From UBA961 sp049317525 (GTDB lineage: Bacteria; Bacteroidota; Ignavibacteria; Kapaibacteriales; UBA961), in the NCBI GenBank assembly GCA_049317525.1, contig JBMOIC010000001.1:1-64000 (forward strand): a stretch of 64,000 nt of DNA. Direction: 5' to 3'. Below, in pieces: positions 26,702 to 35,835 of the stretch (positions are counted from its first letter, which is position 1; each line of letters begins with the position of its first letter). The notes under the pieces were generated by a model. The model was given only the letters and a program-made list of their open reading frames with translations. It was not told the DNA's origin and ran no database searches. Both the position numbers and the translations under genes were made by a program.

Positions 26702-29275
26702 ATGATTATTCGCTTACAATCATATTTCATTTTTAGTATTTGTTTTCTTTTAGCTTGTATGCTTAACATAAGTATGCAGGCTTTTTCTGTATCAGCTGAT
26801 TCTACAAAAAAAATTCAAGACACTTTATTATTATCTGCATCTGCTAAACAATCAAAAGGGATCGATTCAACAGTAAGCTATTCTGCTAGAGACAGCGTTG
26901 TGCTTTTTATTAAAAAAAAGAAAATGATTCTTAATGGAGACGCTGAAATAACATTGAAAAAACAAGAGTTAAAAGCAGAGAATATTGAATTAGATTTTAA
27001 TCTTTCACTTCTTAAAGCAGAAGGTTTAAAAGATTCTACAGGAAGAATGTATGGATTTCCAAAGTTCAATGATAATGGCGAAGAGTTTATAGGGGAAAAG
27101 ATTTTATTTAATCTGGAGACAAAAAAAGGTACTATTACCATGGGTGAAACCAAAGCTGATGAAGGTGGATTTTTCTTTGGTTCGAAAGTAAAGAAGATGT
27201 CCGAAAATTCTTTATTCATTCAAAATGGATGCTATACTACTTGTACTAAACCTCATCCTCATTTTTATTTTGGATCTCCTTCTATGAAAGTGATTGTGAA
27301 TGATAAGATATTCATGGATCCAATCATGCTGTATGTTGAGGATGTTCCTGTTTTTATTATTCCCTTTGGTTTATATTTTCCTAATAAAACTGGAAGATCA
27401 TCGGGCGTTTTAGTGAATCCTCCGTATTTTTCAACTGTTGATGGAGTAGTATTCCAAAATTTAGGGTATTACTTTGCATTAAGTGATTATTTCGACACTC
27501 AATTAACTGCAGACTTATTTAGTAAAACTGGTTTTTTGATTAGAAATTCATGGCGATATAATGTTTCAAATCAGTTAACTGGTTCTTTATCATTGGAATA
27601 TGGACGTCGTAGGCTAAGTCAAGATTCTCCTCTTACAGATAATTGGCGCATCATCGGCAATCATAATCATATTCTAAGTCCACAAACACGCATCAATGCC
27701 TCCGTAAATATTGCTACACAGTCTTTTAATAATCGTTTTGCAACTGATTTAAATCAAAGAATTCAACAATCATTATTTTCTAATGCTGGATATTCAACAA
27801 GTTTTGATAATGGTAGCAGTTTAGGCATTGATATTTCAAGTACGCAGAATATCGTGACAAAGGAATATAGTATCAATCCAAATTTCAGTTTTAATATACC
27901 AACCTTTTTTCCTGTAAAAAAACTGATCTCAGGGAATTCTTGGTTGTCTGATATTGGTATTTCTTACTTTGTTAGAGGTGCATTAACCCAAAATCACAGC
28001 AGAAATATCATTCCTGGAACATCTGATACTAGTTTTTCTGATTTTTCTACTGCAGTAATCAGGCATAATCCCTCTATCAGCATATCACCAAAACTTGGGT
28101 ATTTTTCTATTACTCCAAGTATTTCTTATAGTGAAAATTGGTTCTTTAGAAAATTAAACCGGAGAATGAATCCTATTGATTCTTCAATAGAAGATAGTTT
28201 TACTTCCAGTATAGCTCCTCTTAGAGAGTATTCCTATCAATTTGCTCTTGGAATTAGCACTAGACTTTTTGGTATTGTAAAGCCAAATATCGCTGGGATA
28301 AATGCTGTAAGACACACATTAACTCCCTCTTTTAGTATTTCATTTTCTCCTGAATATTCTTCTTCAACATCTGAAAACATTAAAAGTTATTTTGATTATA
28401 ATAGCAATAAACAAATAGAATATTCTCTCTATGAAAAAGATGGTGGTAGAGGCCCCAATATGACTTCTACATTATTTAATTATAGTTTTAGCAATCGATT
28501 TGAAGCTAAAATTTCTCAGGGCGATTCTGCTGAAAAGAATATAGATCTACTCCAATTAGATATTCAAGGAAATTATAATCCCCAATTGGATTCATTACAG
28601 TTTAGTTCTATCAATACTTCATTTAGAACTGTATCATTAGGCAAATTTAATCTGAATGGTAGCGCTGGTTTTACTCTTTATGATGATGCTATCAATGTAC
28701 AAGGTATAACAGTACCATCCAGTAGATTTCTTCAAGAATCAGGAAAAGGATTAATCAGGCTCACCTATTTTACAGCAAATATTTCTACAAATTTTTCATC
28801 TGGAACTTTTTCTAATGAAATTTCACAGAATGATAGCTCTGATATCTTACAAGATAATGTAGGCGATAGATTCTCTAGAAGAATTAATGAAGTAAAAAGT
28901 GATTTTGATTATTTTGGAGAAAATGGACGAGGATATTCTGCTATTTCTATTCCTTGGACATTGAATGGTAGCTTAACCTACAATTATAATGAACCTGTGC
29001 AAGGCCAGATTATTGAAAGGTGTGATATAAGAGCAGATTTTAGTATTAATCTAACTCCAACCTGGACGATAAAAAGTGCTTTGAATTATGATCTCATCTA
29101 TAATAATATTATTGCACCAAGTATCTCTATTTCCAAAGACTTAGATTGTTGGGAATTATCTGCTAATTGGTTCCCTTCTGGTTATAATCAGGGTTTTATT
29201 CTACGCTTTGGGGCTAAAGCTTCACAATTAAGAGATATGGCAATTACAAAAAGAAATCTTCCTGCATACAGATAA
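26702..29275 (+). CDS. lptD: LPS-assembly protein LptD (OstA)
   Basis: This 857-residue outer-membrane protein inserts lipopolysaccharide into the outer leaflet. A signal peptide (about 1-30) is followed by an OstA/LptA-like jellyroll domain (about 60-190: ILNGDAEITLKKQELKAENI, then GCYTTC TKPHPHFYF). The conserved block YVEDVPVFIIPFGLYFPN near residues 214-231 and the GVLVNPPYF motif follow, and then a large C-terminal barrel of long Ser/Asn-rich strands. The pair of Cys in GCYTTC is noteworthy because LptD folding involves disulfides in proteobacteria. It faces the kgd gene, from which it is separated by a bidirectional terminator. Confidence 0.92.
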   Translation: MIIRLQSYFIFSICFLLACMLNISMQAFSVSADSTKKIQDTLLLSASAKQSKGIDSTVSYSARDSVVLFIKKKKMILNGDAEITLKKQELKAENIELDFNLSLLKAEGLKDSTGRMYGFPKFNDNGEEFIGEKILFNLETKKGTITMGETKADEGGFFFGSKVKKMSENSLFIQNGCYTTCTKPHPHFYFGSPSMKVIVNDKIFMDPIMLYVEDVPVFIIPFGLYFPNKTGRSSGVLVNPPYFSTVDGVVFQNLGYYFALSDYFDTQLTADLFSKTGFLIRNSWRYNVSNQLTGSLSLEYGRRRLSQDSPLTDNWRIIGNHNHILSPQTRINASVNIATQSFNNRFATDLNQRIQQSLFSNAGYSTSFDNGSSLGIDISSTQNIVTKEYSINPNFSFNIPTFFPVKKLISGNSWLSDIGISYFVRGALTQNHSRNIIPGTSDTSFSDFSTAVIRHNPSISISPKLGYFSITPSISYSENWFFRKLNRRMNPIDSSIEDSFTSSIAPLREYSYQFALGISTRLFGIVKPNIAGINAVRHTLTPSFSISFSPEYSSSTSENIKSYFDYNSNKQIEYSLYEKDGGRGPNMTSTLFNYSFSNRFEAKISQGDSAEKNIDLLQLDIQGNYNPQLDSLQFSSINTSFRTVSLGKFNLNGSAGFTLYDDAINVQGITVPSSRFLQESGKGLIRLTYFTANISTNFSSGTFSNEISQNDSSDILQDNVGDRFSRRINEVKSDFDYFGENGRGYSAISIPWTLNGSLTYNYNEPVQGQIIERCDIRADFSINLTPTWTIKSALNYDLIYNNIIAPSISISKDLDCWELSANWFPSGYNQGFILRFGAKASQLRDMAITKRNLPAYR

Positions 29276-29285
29276 TTATATAAAA

Positions 29286-29322
29286 AAAAGCCCCAAAAGT
29301 GTTTAGCTTTTTGGGGGCTTTT
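29286..29322. terminator. Bidirectional terminator between lptD and kgd
   Basis: The left arm AAAAGCCCCAAAA (29286-29298) pairs with TTTTTGGGGGCTTTT (29308-29322) across a nine-base loop. The stem has a G+C core and is flanked by A on one side and T on the other, so it works as a U-tailed terminator in both directions. It lies in the 63-base gap between two converging genes, exactly where a shared terminator is expected. Confidence 0.9.
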
Positions 29323-29338
29323 CATATGAACTTGTGAA

Positions 29339-32300
29339 TTATTTTGCAAATGCTGTTTTAAGAATTTGTTGCTTTTGATATTCATGTTTTTTGGCAAAAC
29401 CAGTTGCTGGGCTTGCACCTTCTTCCCTACCAGCATAACTTAAGCGTTGATTAATAGATAAGAGCTCAATTAATCTAGGAGCAACAAAAAACCAAGCACC
29501 TTGATTTTTTGGTTCTTCCTGTGCCCATACAATAGATGTTGCAGCATGATATGAGGAGATAATCGCTTGAATCATCTGGTGATGAAATGGATAAATCTGT
29601 TCAATTCGAATAATTGCAACAGAAGAATCTGCACCTATTCTAGATCTTTCAGCAACTAAATCATAATATATTTTGCCTGAACAGAATATAATTCTTTGAA
29701 TAAGTTCAGGTTGTTTTATGGAAGTATCATCTAATATCTCTTTGAAGCCCGAGGTCATAAAATCTGATAATACAGAAATAGGTTTTCTTAATATTTCTTT
29801 AGGAGACATAACAATCAAAGGCTTTCGATATGGTGCAATAACTTGTCTACGCAAAGCATGAAAATACTGTGCAGGCGTAGTAAAATTACATACGAACATA
29901 TTGTTCTCTGCACATAATTGCAAGAATCTCTCTAATCGAGCACTTGAATGCTCTGGGCCTTGGCCTTCATAACCATGCGGTAATAATAATGTCAGATTAG
30001 AATGTTGTCCCCACTTAGCTTCTGCACTTGATATAAACTGATCTATGATTACTTGTGCTCCATTTACAAAGTCACCAAATTGGGCTTCCCATAATGTTAA
30101 GCCATCTGCTAAAATTGTAGAATAACCAAATTCAAATCCAAGTACTGCAACTTCTGACAAAGAGCTATTAAAAATGTGAAGATGACCTTGCTCTTCTTTG
30201 AGATGATTTAACAAAACAATTTGCTCTTCTGTTTGAAAATCTTTCAAAATTGCATGCCTATGGCTAAAAGTGCCACGTCCACAATCTTGTCCGGACATAC
30301 GAATGGAATGTCCTGCTAATAATAAAGATCCAAATGCCAGTGCTTCACCCATTGCCCAATCGATAGATGGAGAATCTGATTCAAGCATTTTCGATCTTTT
30401 TGACAATAAATCTACAATTTTAGGATTAGCGGTAAATCCAGCAGGAATATGGGATATTTTATCTACAATTTCTTTAAGAATAGCTGTGGATACTTCGGTA
30501 TTAACCGGAGCAAAAATATCAATACCTTCATTAACATTATATGGTTTAATTCCGGCTGCTGTACGGTCTGCAAATGCGGCATTTAAAGAGGTTTTTACAT
30601 CTAAGGCAATTAATTCTAATTCATCTGAGGTAAACACTTTTTCTTCTATTAATCGCATTCTATAGAGATGTCTTACCGGTACTTGCGCTTTTATCTTTTT
30701 ATACAATAATGGTTGGGTATAACTTGGTTCATCTGTTTCATTATGTCCATATTTTCGATAGCAGAAAATATCCACAATAACATCATCACTAAATTTTTGT
30801 CTATACTCAAAAGCAAAAATTGCTGATAATCTTACTGCTTCTGGATCATCGCCATTTACATGAATAATTGGAACTTGAAGCATCTTAGCAATATCGCTTG
30901 AATAAGGAGTAGATCTACCTTCATCTGGCGAAGTAGTAAATCCTATTTGATTATTGATAATAACATGGATTGTTCCACCAGTTTTATAGCCTGGTAATCG
31001 AGACAGATTTAATGTTTCAGGTACAATGCCTTGTCCAGAAAAAGCTGCATCTCCATGAACCAAAATTGGTAAATGACTTGAGCACATTGTATCATTACAA
31101 CTATCATTTAATGCTCTTGCAATACCTTCTACAACAGGATTTACAGCTTCTAAATGGCTTGGATTAGGTGCCAAAATTGCACTCACATATTTTCCATTTC
31201 TCGAAGTAAAAATCCCTGTTGCACCTAAATGATATTTCACATCGCCGGAACCATCAAATGAATTTGGATCATAATTGCCTTCAAATTCATCAAATATTTT
31301 ATCATAAGGTTTATTTAAAATATTAGCAAGGACATTTAATCTTCCTCTATGAGCCATGCCAAGAACTACACCTTTAACACCTGTATCTGCTGCCATTTCT
31401 AAAGTTTTTTCTAAAAAGGTAATCGTTGTTTCTCCACCTTCTAAAGAAAATCTTTTAGATCCTAAATACTTAGTATGCAGATATTGCTCAAATTGTTCTG
31501 CCTGAGTAAGATGCTTGTATGTGTGAAGTCTTTCTTCTTTTGTAAAAGGATATGAAAATCTAGTTGGTTCAACCCAATTTTGAATATATTTTTCTTTTAA
31601 TGGATCTTGTACATGCATGTATTCAATACCTAGCTTTCCGCAATAGGTATCCCTTAGCATATTGATGATAGTTCGAAGAGGAGCTCGATTTATTCCACCA
31701 ATTCCACCTGTATCAAATTCTCTATCTAAATCCCAAATTGTAAATCCGTATGATGCTGGATCTAATTCAGGATAATAGTAGCTTTGAAGTCCTAGCGGAT
31801 TTACATCTGCTAAAAAATGACCTCTTACCCTATATGCATTGATCATCTGTGCTACACATGATTCTTTATCTAATTTTTCAAATTCATCCTGTGACATAAA
31901 AGGATTAATTCGATTATCTTTGGCCCATCTCAAGGGTTCAAAAGGAATATGTAATTGTGCAAAGATTTGATCATAAAAATATTCTTCGCCAATCATCAGT
32001 TTATGAAGATAAGCTAAAAATTCACCAGATTCTGCACCCTGAATGATTCTATGATCATATGTACTTGTTACTGTAACTACTTTGCTAATAGCCAGAGTAG
32101 ACAATACATCGGGCATCACAGCTTGGAATTCAGCAGGATAATCAATAGATCCAGCAGCAATAATGAGTCCTTGACCTTCCATCAATCTAGGTACAGAAGA
32201 TATTGTTCCTATGGTACCTGGATTTGTTAATGAAACAGTTGCACCTGTCATTTCATCAACACTTAACTTATTATTACGAGCTTTAGATATCAATGAATCA

Positions 32301-32968
32301 TATTCAGAACAAAATTCACTAAATGAAAGATTTTGGGCATGTTTAATACTCGGTACAACAAGCATTCTCATACCATCTTTACGAGTAATATCTACGGCTA
32401 AACCTATATTAATAGATGCATGCTTAATTCTATGTGGTATACCATCTTTCATGGTAAATGCATCATTCATATGAGGATATTTAACTAAACCTTTAACAAT
32501 AGCCCAAGCTAAAATATGGGTATAACTAACCTTACGCTTAAGATTGCGTTCATGAAATCTATTAATCAAACGACGGTTTTCTTCTAAAGCTTTTACCGGT
32601 AATACGCGAAATGAAGTTGCTGTTGGTACATGCAAAGAATTAGACATATTAGCAGCAATCTTTGCAGATATGCCAGAAAGTATCTCTGGTGTATCATTAG
32701 ATCCTAATGCTATATTGGTGTCATTACTGTGAGCAGATATGCTGTGTGAAGACTGTACAGAACGTGAGGGAGAAACGGTATTGAGAGAAGATATTTCAGA
32801 TATTGGAATAGACTCTTTTTCTACTAAGGAAGTTCTCTCCATTACCCCACTTTCTTCCCTATTTTTTATTGATTGGAAATACTCTCGCCAATCTTCGCTA
32901 ACTGAATGTGGATCATGTAAATAATCGGCATATAAACCATCAATATAAGCACTATTAGGGCTAAGCAT
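29339..32968 (-). CDS. kgd: Fused E2-E1 2-oxoglutarate dehydrogenase (multifunctional KGD/OdhA type)
   Basis: This 1209-residue enzyme joins two TCA-cycle activities. Residues 1-35 are the E1-type N-terminal segment (YIDGLYADYLHDPHSVSEDW). About 40-100 is a Ser/Thr-rich linker. About 105-340 is an acyltransferase domain of dihydrolipoyl succinyltransferase type with the site TYDHRIIQGAESGEF, where His306 is catalytic and Gln310 stands where most E2 have Asp. About 345-1209 is the thiamine-dependent E1 (GMAHRGRLNVLAN, HGDAAFSGQGIVPETLN, YRKYGHNETDEPS, QFGDFVNGAQVIIDQF). No lipoyl domain is fused, so a separate lipoyl E2 is needed for the full reaction. This architecture is best known from Actinobacteria. 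The gene is alone on its strand. Confidence 0.95.
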   Translation of the reverse strand: MLSPNSAYIDGLYADYLHDPHSVSEDWREYFQSIKNREESGVMERTSLVEKESIPISEISSLNTVSPSRSVQSSHSISAHSNDTNIALGSNDTPEILSGISAKIAANMSNSLHVPTATSFRVLPVKALEENRRLINRFHERNLKRKVSYTHILAWAIVKGLVKYPHMNDAFTMKDGIPHRIKHASINIGLAVDITRKDGMRMLVVPSIKHAQNLSFSEFCSEYDSLISKARNNKLSVDEMTGATVSLTNPGTIGTISSVPRLMEGQGLIIAAGSIDYPAEFQAVMPDVLSTLAISKVVTVTSTYDHRIIQGAESGEFLAYLHKLMIGEEYFYDQIFAQLHIPFEPLRWAKDNRINPFMSQDEFEKLDKESCVAQMINAYRVRGHFLADVNPLGLQSYYYPELDPASYGFTIWDLDREFDTGGIGGINRAPLRTIINMLRDTYCGKLGIEYMHVQDPLKEKYIQNWVEPTRFSYPFTKEERLHTYKHLTQAEQFEQYLHTKYLGSKRFSLEGGETTITFLEKTLEMAADTGVKGVVLGMAHRGRLNVLANILNKPYDKIFDEFEGNYDPNSFDGSGDVKYHLGATGIFTSRNGKYVSAILAPNPSHLEAVNPVVEGIARALNDSCNDTMCSSHLPILVHGDAAFSGQGIVPETLNLSRLPGYKTGGTIHVIINNQIGFTTSPDEGRSTPYSSDIAKMLQVPIIHVNGDDPEAVRLSAIFAFEYRQKFSDDVIVDIFCYRKYGHNETDEPSYTQPLLYKKIKAQVPVRHLYRMRLIEEKVFTSDELELIALDVKTSLNAAFADRTAAGIKPYNVNEGIDIFAPVNTEVSTAILKEIVDKISHIPAGFTANPKIVDLLSKRSKMLESDSPSIDWAMGEALAFGSLLLAGHSIRMSGQDCGRGTFSHRHAILKDFQTEEQIVLLNHLKEEQGHLHIFNSSLSEVAVLGFEFGYSTILADGLTLWEAQFGDFVNGAQVIIDQFISSAEAKWGQHSNLTLLLPHGYEGQGPEHSSARLERFLQLCAENNMFVCNFTTPAQYFHALRRQVIAPYRKPLIVMSPKEILRKPISVLSDFMTSGFKEILDDTSIKQPELIQRIIFCSGKIYYDLVAERSRIGADSSVAIIRIEQIYPFHHQMIQAIISSYHAATSIVWAQEEPKNQGAWFFVAPRLIELLSINQRLSYAGREEGASPATGFAKKHEYQKQQILKTAFAK

Positions 32969-33246
32969 AAACGATTACATCAAATTGGAACATAAGAACT
33001 GTGTGAAACAATGCCAGAAATCTACAATTGTAAAATCATAAGTACTTAGTAAATTTTCTAACAAAAAGGAAGGTAATTGTTTCATATGGTTTATTCACTA
33101 CATGAATAATGCCAAAAAAACTGTTCGCAAGAATATTTAATCAGTTGATTTTGCAGCTTTGCAAAAAAAGGATTGAGAAATTGGATCTCGAAAATATTCT
33201 TACTACACATATTTTTGCCGAAACAACGGCTATAACTAAAAGGGTG

Positions 33247-33331
33247 TGCCCGGGGCGGGACTCGAACCCGCACGTACGTTGCCATACTCAGGATTTTAAG
33301 TCCTGTGCGTCTGCCATTTCGCCACCCGGGC
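33247..33331 (-). tRNA. tRNA-Leu (anticodon TAA)
   Basis: An 85-base cloverleaf on the minus strand. The acceptor arm GCCCGGG (33331-33325) pairs with CCCGGGC (33254-33248), with discriminator A at 33247. The anticodon stem CAGGA/TCCTG encloses CTTAAAA, giving anticodon TAA. A long variable arm and the T-arm GGTTCGAGTC are present. Length and variable arm agree with a class II leucine tRNA. The CCA end is not encoded. No other tRNA gene lies in the window. Confidence 0.97.
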
Positions 33332-33481
33332 ATTTAGGAGACGCAAAATTAAACATTTTTATCAAATTTACAATTATTGAAAAAAGATATTTTTTTTGAG
33401 TTTGAGAGAAGCAGCTTTTCAGCTATGTTTGGGCAAGAATAAAAGTGTTATGTCATTGATATAATTTTAACAGAAGATTTT

Positions 33482-34393
33482 ATGATAAAGCAAGTACATA
33501 TTATTGGAATTCCTATGGATTTAGGATCTGGAAGGCGCGGGGTTGATATGGGGCCTTCTGCTTTAAGGATAGCTGGAATTGCAGATAAACTTCACAGTTT
33601 AGGGTATACAACTATAGATGAAGGAGATATTTCTGTTGCAAATCAAGAAACGCAAAGTGTACAAGATAATTCATTAAAGTATTTGCCTCAGATAACAGAG
33701 GCATGTACTTCTTTAGCAATAAAAGTTAAAAGTGTATTAGACGATGGTGGTTTTCCATTAATTCTTGGTGGTGACCATGCTTTAAGTATTGGTTCTATAG
33801 CTGGAATTGCAGCTCATTGTAAAGAACATAATAAAACATTAGGAGTATTGTGGATTGATGCTCATGCGGATATGAATACCCCTGAAACCACGCCTTCTGG
33901 TAATATTCATGGAATGCCACTAGCAGTTTCATTAGGATATGGAGCAATAGAATTAACATCAATATTATATCCCGAGCCAAAATTAAAAGCAGAACACCTA
34001 GTGCTGATTGGGCCAAGATCGATAGATCCAGGTGAAAGAGAATTTATTAAAAGAAATGGTATTACTACTCATACAATGTTTAGTATTGATAAACATGGTA
34101 TTTATGATATTACTTTAAGGGCATTAGAACGTATGAGGTCTAGTGTAGATCATCTACATATAAGTTTTGATGTTGACAGTGCAGATCCTAGCATTGCAAA
34201 AGGAGTCGGCACTCCTGTTCCTGGCGGATTGTCGTATAGAGAAACTCATTTGATAATGGAAATGGCAGCAGAAAGTGGATTAGTATCTTCTTTCGAAATT
34301 GCTGAGACAAATCCAATTCTGGATAATATGAATGAAAGTGCATTGTTTGCTTCAGATGTACTTGCATCATGTATGGGTAAAAGAATTTTATAG
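33482..34393 (+). CDS. rocF: Arginase (ureohydrolase family)
   Basis: This 303-residue binuclear manganese hydrolase splits arginine to ornithine and urea. Metal ligands are H99 in LGGDHALSIGS, D126, H128 and D130 in WIDAHADMNTPETTPSGNIHG, and D230 and D232 in SFDVDSADP. SGNIHGMPLA is the arginase form of the substrate loop, and VGTPVPGGLSYRE and EIAETNP complete the family pattern. Agmatinase or formiminoglutamase are the alternatives, but the NIHG loop and N-terminal GIPMDLGSGRRGVDMGPSALR region favour arginase. It lies upstream of hpf by 19 bases and may be co-transcribed with it. Confidence 0.92.
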   Translation: MIKQVHIIGIPMDLGSGRRGVDMGPSALRIAGIADKLHSLGYTTIDEGDISVANQETQSVQDNSLKYLPQITEACTSLAIKVKSVLDDGGFPLILGGDHALSIGSIAGIAAHCKEHNKTLGVLWIDAHADMNTPETTPSGNIHGMPLAVSLGYGAIELTSILYPEPKLKAEHLVLIGPRSIDPGEREFIKRNGITTHTMFSIDKHGIYDITLRALERMRSSVDHLHISFDVDSADPSIAKGVGTPVPGGLSYRETHLIMEMAAESGLVSSFEIAETNPILDNMNESALFASDVLASCMGKRIL

Positions 34394-34412
34394 TATTTTT
34401 AAAGGATTGTAT

Positions 34413-34706
34413 ATGAATATCACCATCACTTCTAGGCATTTTAAGGCATCACAAGAATTACAAGACTTAGCAACAAAGTCTGTAGAACATTTTGAAAAAA
34501 TATATTCTTCAATTAATAGAACCGAAATCATTCTTGATGAAGAACATGAAAAAGTAGTTGAATTTATTGTGCATGTCAATCATCACATTTTAAGTTCAAA
34601 AGATCATTCGTATAGTTTTGAGCAAAGCGTTTATGCCGCATCTGATAAAATGATTGCACAATTAAGAAAGTTAAAAGAAAAGCAAACAGATAGTCGTAAA
34701 GAATAG
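34413..34706 (+). CDS. hpf: Ribosome hibernation promoting factor, short form
   Basis: A 97-residue protein of the HPF/YfiA (RaiA) family, which binds the 30S decoding region and drives idle ribosomes into inactive forms. The start ATG at 34413, preceded by AAAGGA at 34401, gives MNITITSRHFKASQELQDLA, the typical opening; an earlier in-frame ATG at 34332 overlaps the arginase gene and is rejected. The body shows VEFIVHVNHHIL and YAASDKMIAQLRKLKEKQ. It lacks the C-terminal dimerisation domain of long HPF. It is followed by hprK after 36 bases, a pairing seen in several bacterial groups. Confidence 0.93.
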   Translation: MNITITSRHFKASQELQDLATKSVEHFEKIYSSINRTEIILDEEHEKVVEFIVHVNHHILSSKDHSYSFEQSVYAASDKMIAQLRKLKEKQTDSRKE

Positions 34707-34742
34707 TTTATATAACTTTTTAATTACCAAGTCAAGATTCTT

Positions 34743-35762
34743 ATGAGCATGTTAGAAAAAATTAAAGCGATTTCTAAAGAAGAAATTTATGTTGAAATTT
34801 TAATGAAATCTCCTGTGCAATTAACTCCCCTTACTGGGAATATTGGATTAGAGAATTTAATTTCAGACAAAAATCTCCACAGGCCTCAACTTGCGCTTGC
34901 TGGCTTTGTTGAGCTTTTTACATACCATAGAGTTCAAATATTTGGCAATACAGAATTATATTATTTGCAATCTTTACAATTAGAAGATAGAATCAGTGCC
35001 TTTGAAAATATTTCGCGATTTTCTATTCCTTGTATAATCATCACAAATAATCATCAAATTGATAATTCACTTATTGAAATAGCAGTAAAGCAAAATATAG
35101 CAGTGTTTGTTACTCCATTTGAAACAACAAAAACTATTGCACTTTTATCCGATTTTCTTGATGATCAATTTGCCGACCAAGCAGTTGTGCATGGCTCTTT
35201 TGTTGATGTTTATGGTGTTGGCGTCCTTCTAGTTGGAAGAAGTGGCATTGGGAAAAGTGAAATTGCATTAGATTTAATAGAAAGAGGCCACAGATTAGTA
35301 GCAGATGATATTATCATGTTTACAAAAAAACGTGAGAATATCCTTATGGGTACTGGTACATCTCTTGTTAAACATTTTATGGAAATCCGTGGACTAGGTA
35401 TTATTAATGTTCAGAAAATGTTTGGCATAAGGGCCATTCGATATCAAAAAAGATTAGAGATTATCGTTGAATTAGAAGAATGGGATAAAGATAAAGATTA
35501 TACAAGAACTGGATTAGATGAAGTACCCTCTAATCTGCTAAATGTACCTGTTTCAACAGTAAAACTTCCCATTTTTGCAGGAAAGAATGTAACTGTCATC
35601 ACCGAAGTAATTGCATTAAATTATTTGCTTAAAACATATGGATATAATGCCGCAGGCGTTTTTGCTGATAAGCTTCAAGAAGAAATTTATAGTAAGCAAA
35701 GTAAAGGTAAATCAGCATACGATCAACGCCTGATTTCATATTTCCAAAGTGATGATGAATAG
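34743..35762 (+). CDS. hprK: HPr kinase/phosphorylase
   Basis: This 339-residue bifunctional enzyme phosphorylates a Ser of HPr and reverses it with phosphate. The N-terminal domain (about 1-135) is followed by the kinase core: catalytic His in AVVHGSFVDVYGVGVL (His150), Walker A GRSGIGKS (165-172), ERGHRLVADDI (180-190) and the signature EIRGLGIINVQKMFGI (about 212-227). In many Gram-negatives without sugar PTS it belongs to a small regulatory system. No HPr or EI gene is in this window, so the partner cannot be seen. It lies after hpf. Confidence 0.95.
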   Translation: MSMLEKIKAISKEEIYVEILMKSPVQLTPLTGNIGLENLISDKNLHRPQLALAGFVELFTYHRVQIFGNTELYYLQSLQLEDRISAFENISRFSIPCIIITNNHQIDNSLIEIAVKQNIAVFVTPFETTKTIALLSDFLDDQFADQAVVHGSFVDVYGVGVLLVGRSGIGKSEIALDLIERGHRLVADDIIMFTKKRENILMGTGTSLVKHFMEIRGLGIINVQKMFGIRAIRYQKRLEIIVELEEWDKDKDYTRTGLDEVPSNLLNVPVSTVKLPIFAGKNVTVITEVIALNYLLKTYGYNAAGVFADKLQEEIYSKQSKGKSAYDQRLISYFQSDDE

Positions 35763-35835
35763 AATTTAAATTGTTCTTATTTTATCGAATAGATAATATC
35801 TGTATTGTTGATTGATTATTTCTGTAGTCTACCCC

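Noticed and set aside
33091..33399. Two opposing open frames of 80 and 96 codons around the tRNA-Leu gene
   Set aside because: Both run through the tRNA and have no signal, domain or ribosome-binding site. I treat 32969-33246 as non-coding; I see nothing in it.
34332..34412. Longer HPF start at 34332
   Set aside because: It would overlap arginase by 62 bases and add a sequence without family resemblance; the ATG at 34413 has AAAGGA in front and gives the normal HPF start.
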